Assembly (NCBI GenBank): GCA_029216955.1
Contig: JANAVB010023996.1
Coordinates: 16,854,142-16,918,141, forward strand
Direction: 5' to 3'
Length of the DNA stretch: 64,000 nt
DNA from: Iris pallida
Taxonomy: Eukaryota > Streptophyta > Magnoliopsida > Asparagales > Iridaceae
In this document: positions 61,739 through 64,000 of the stretch, piece by piece
How positions within the stretch are numbered: position 1 is the stretch's first letter
How the letters are laid out: the number at the start of each line of letters is the position of its first letter
Notes under the pieces: generated by a model
Databases searched by the model: none
What the model was told of the DNA's origin: nothing
Seen by the model: only the letters and a program-made list of their open reading frames with translations
Program-made: the position numbers and the translations under genes

Positions 61739-64000
61739 TGTCAGGACCTGCACCCGCTATAAGGGCACGTGTACGTGACAACGCCCAGCCCTCACCATAA
61801 AAACGGCATGGAACGCTGTAGGTTTTCTACTCTAAACAACAGTTTATATATATATCAAAAACCTGTCGAGAATATGGTCAAGTTCGAACGGAGGACAAGC
61901 AATGAATATATATGAGTGCTCAATCACAACTCTAAGATGATAAAGTAAAGACTGAAAGATAAAGACAACAAGACGATAAAATATAACCTGTCAAGTCCAA
62001 CACAAAGAATATACAAGTCCAAGTCCAAGTCTCTAATACAATCCAAAATATAACAGTCCCAAAAGTAACTGGAGACAAGGTCCAGTACAAATAACTCTAA
62101 CTAAGTAATAGGTAAAGTTTCGTCAGGCGGAGCTAAGCCCTGCTGGACCAAGGTCTCCAAGTCTAAGCCCACTACGTCATCCGGATCGTAGTAGGTACTG
62201 TAATCCCCCTCATCAGCATCTGTAATATTTTTGTCAATATATCCAGTCAGGATGGAACGAGTACAATCAACTAGCAACAATTCACAAAATATGACAAAAG
62301 CTATAAGAATGTAAATAGAGAGTATATACAAGAAATCATGGAATGTATATGTGAGTATCATGGCAAGGTAAGCTATAAATCTAGAGCTAGAACAAGGCAA
62401 GTAAACTGATCATGGCATGTACAAGAATCAAGAATCATCTATCTAGGTGTGTGAGTACTAGCTACAACATGTGGCCGGCTTAGGTCTGCACAAGGTCTAC
62501 TGATCAACCAATCCTACGTGGAGTGTAGGATTGGTATCATTCAAGGTCTACAAGAATAAACAAGGCGAATAATGACCACACATCTATACTAGTACTCCCC
62601 GTCCCCGACTGGTAGAGTGGATCCAAGCAAGACACGTTACGACACAGGATTCTACGAGAAGGGAGCAAGTCTTCTCGAGAATCGGTGTCCATATACTGCA
62701 CAAGAACTACGAGGGGGCTTGCACAAGATATACCAAGATAACGAGGAATAACATCTCATGTCGGAATCCATAAATACGAATCCGTGTGACCAATGTGTCG
62801 AGAACAAGCATATCTACACTAATTACATGAATTATAACAATCATCATAAATTAGAAAAGTGTCAGAAAATATACTCGCCTGTAGTATGATAAAATATATC
62901 AACGGGATCCAATGCAGCGTCTCGAGGACCTATAGAGAACAAGACGTATCAATACTATGTTTAGGAAGTAAAGTCAATACAAATTAAACCCTATTAAGTC
63001 ATTCTAGGTCAAGACAAGTCTAGTTAGGTCAACCTTGGTCATAGGAGAACATTGGAAGTCAACCCGTATCAACTAGGTCAAAAGTTGACTTTCAGTTGAC
63101 TTTTGGTCAACGGGTCAACTTTGGTCAACTCTAGGTCAACTTTAGGTCAATCCTAGGTCAATGGTGACTAACAGTTGACTTTTAGTCAATCGCTCAAGTC
63201 TAATGGAATTTGGGACTAAATTGGGTAAAGTGTTGACTCATAGTTGACTTTTGGTCTAAAAAGTCAACCATGGTCAACCAAGGTCAAGACTAGGTCTAGA
63301 CTACTATTTCTAATCATTATCAACCCTTACAACCCATATCCAAGTCTATCTTGGACTCCTAAATCCGTATCTTGGCCGTGGGCCAATATCCTAAATTTAC
63401 CCTTTACAAAGGTAAATTTCTAGCCTAGGTGAATACCAAGTTAGCCTACCTACGCTTGGTATTTCGACCCGTGCTCCCTAGGGTAGTAGGATAATAGCCT
63501 ATACATTCATTACCTACCAAGCTTCCTAGGTAGAGTGGACGTCTAGTCCATCTTACGGCCTATTGCCGATATCTTGAATATCTCAAGATACGCAATGGTA
63601 CGGCACGATACCGTCGTCCTACAACCCAGATTTCAACTCGAGAGCCTACCCGCAAAGTCTAATTTATATAATCTAGGTCTCCCCCAAGTTTTATCTCATT
63701 CCGACACTCGGAGCTCGATTTCACCCTCTAACTCGATCTCCTCTAAATTGATTTCCTATTTTCCCTTCCCCGTATCCTACACTACTCCTCTTTCCCTTCT
63801 ACTTCTTTTTCCTTCCCTTCTCCTTCTAACTCTTCTTCCAATTCATAATTCTAATTCTTCTTATTCTTCTAATCTTCTTCTATTTCTAATTCTCTTCTTC
63901 TATTTTCTTCTTCTAATCCTCCTCCTATTTCTTCTTCTATTATTCTTTCTCATTCTCTATATACATCTATCTATACATATATATACATATATATATATAT
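61739..64000 (-). repeat. E2p 5' LTR, incomplete at window edge
   Basis: TGTCAGGACCTGC start. Collinear with 13959-15890, then continuous with the sequence found at 29692 onward. It therefore shows the unoccupied E1 target (TCTCC once, 63678-63682). It contains the W-box cluster at 63010-63300 and the acidic frame at 62101-62228. It ends in the CT-rich and (TA)n part as the window stops. Confidence 0.93.
63010..63300. promoter_or_regulatory. W-box cluster in the E2p 5' LTR
   Basis: Homologous to 15225-15490, with a similar density of TTGAC/GTCAA cores and small differences. As this is the 5' LTR on the gene-bearing element, the cluster is placed to influence gag-pol transcription. Confidence 0.55.

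Overview
The window looks like repeat-filled intergenic DNA from the nuclear genome of a plant, most likely an angiosperm. It is AT-rich and has (TA)n tracts. Ty3/gypsy LTR retrotransposons with about 3 kb LTRs and C-terminal chromodomains (Tekay/Del-like chromoviruses) dominate it. An L1-type LINE and DNA transposons with TGGTT-type inverted ends are also present. I find no intact host protein gene and no rRNA or tRNA gene. The species cannot be named from this.

Layout. 1-4120 is old low-coding DNA with two LTR-like TATA modules and a decayed 50-bp tandem repeat. 4121-6190 is a PIF/Harbinger-like non-autonomous element (TSD TTG) filled with a 1.5-kb T-rich minisatellite. 6552-8719 is a MULE-like terminal-inverted-repeat element carrying two ordered palindrome structures. 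8720-9317 is AT-rich spacer. 9318-11589 is an L1-type LINE on the minus strand, cut by the next layer.

11590-52418 is a nest of LTR elements that can be untangled by exact 5-bp target-site duplications (TSDs). E4 (plus strand) sits in the LINE. Its 5' LTR is split into three pieces: 11590-13958, 31421-32159 and 46061-46505. The first gap holds E2, a solo LTR (13959-31415, TSD CATTC). E2 contains the full-length element E1 (15891-29686, TSD TCTCC), and the left LTR of E1 contains solo LTR S1 (16517-19163, TSD AGGGT). The second gap holds E5 (32160-46055, TSD TGCTG), which contains E3 (35576-43947, TSD GGTAC), a non-autonomous LARD-like element. The gag region of E4 is split by solo LTR S2 (47860-50242, TSD GTAGG). 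The pol of E4 stops abruptly at 52418.

52419-64000 starts with part of an E1-type LTR joined to part of an E2-type LTR at exactly the junction seen at 29686, so this block is a duplicate of that junction or an assembly product. It continues into an E2-family element (E2p, minus strand) with a decayed gag-pol. That pol has a probable 80-bp GT-AG intron just before the chromodomain region. Its right LTR (61739 onwards) keeps the unoccupied TCTCC site and runs off the window.

All polyproteins are broken by stops and frameshifts, so none of these copies looks autonomous now. Shared signals recur across the families: a candidate primer-binding motif, purine-rich tracts, a TTCGAGGAC-type motif, WRKY W-box clusters and a short acidic LTR reading frame. 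They suggest the non-autonomous members were mobilised by autonomous relatives.
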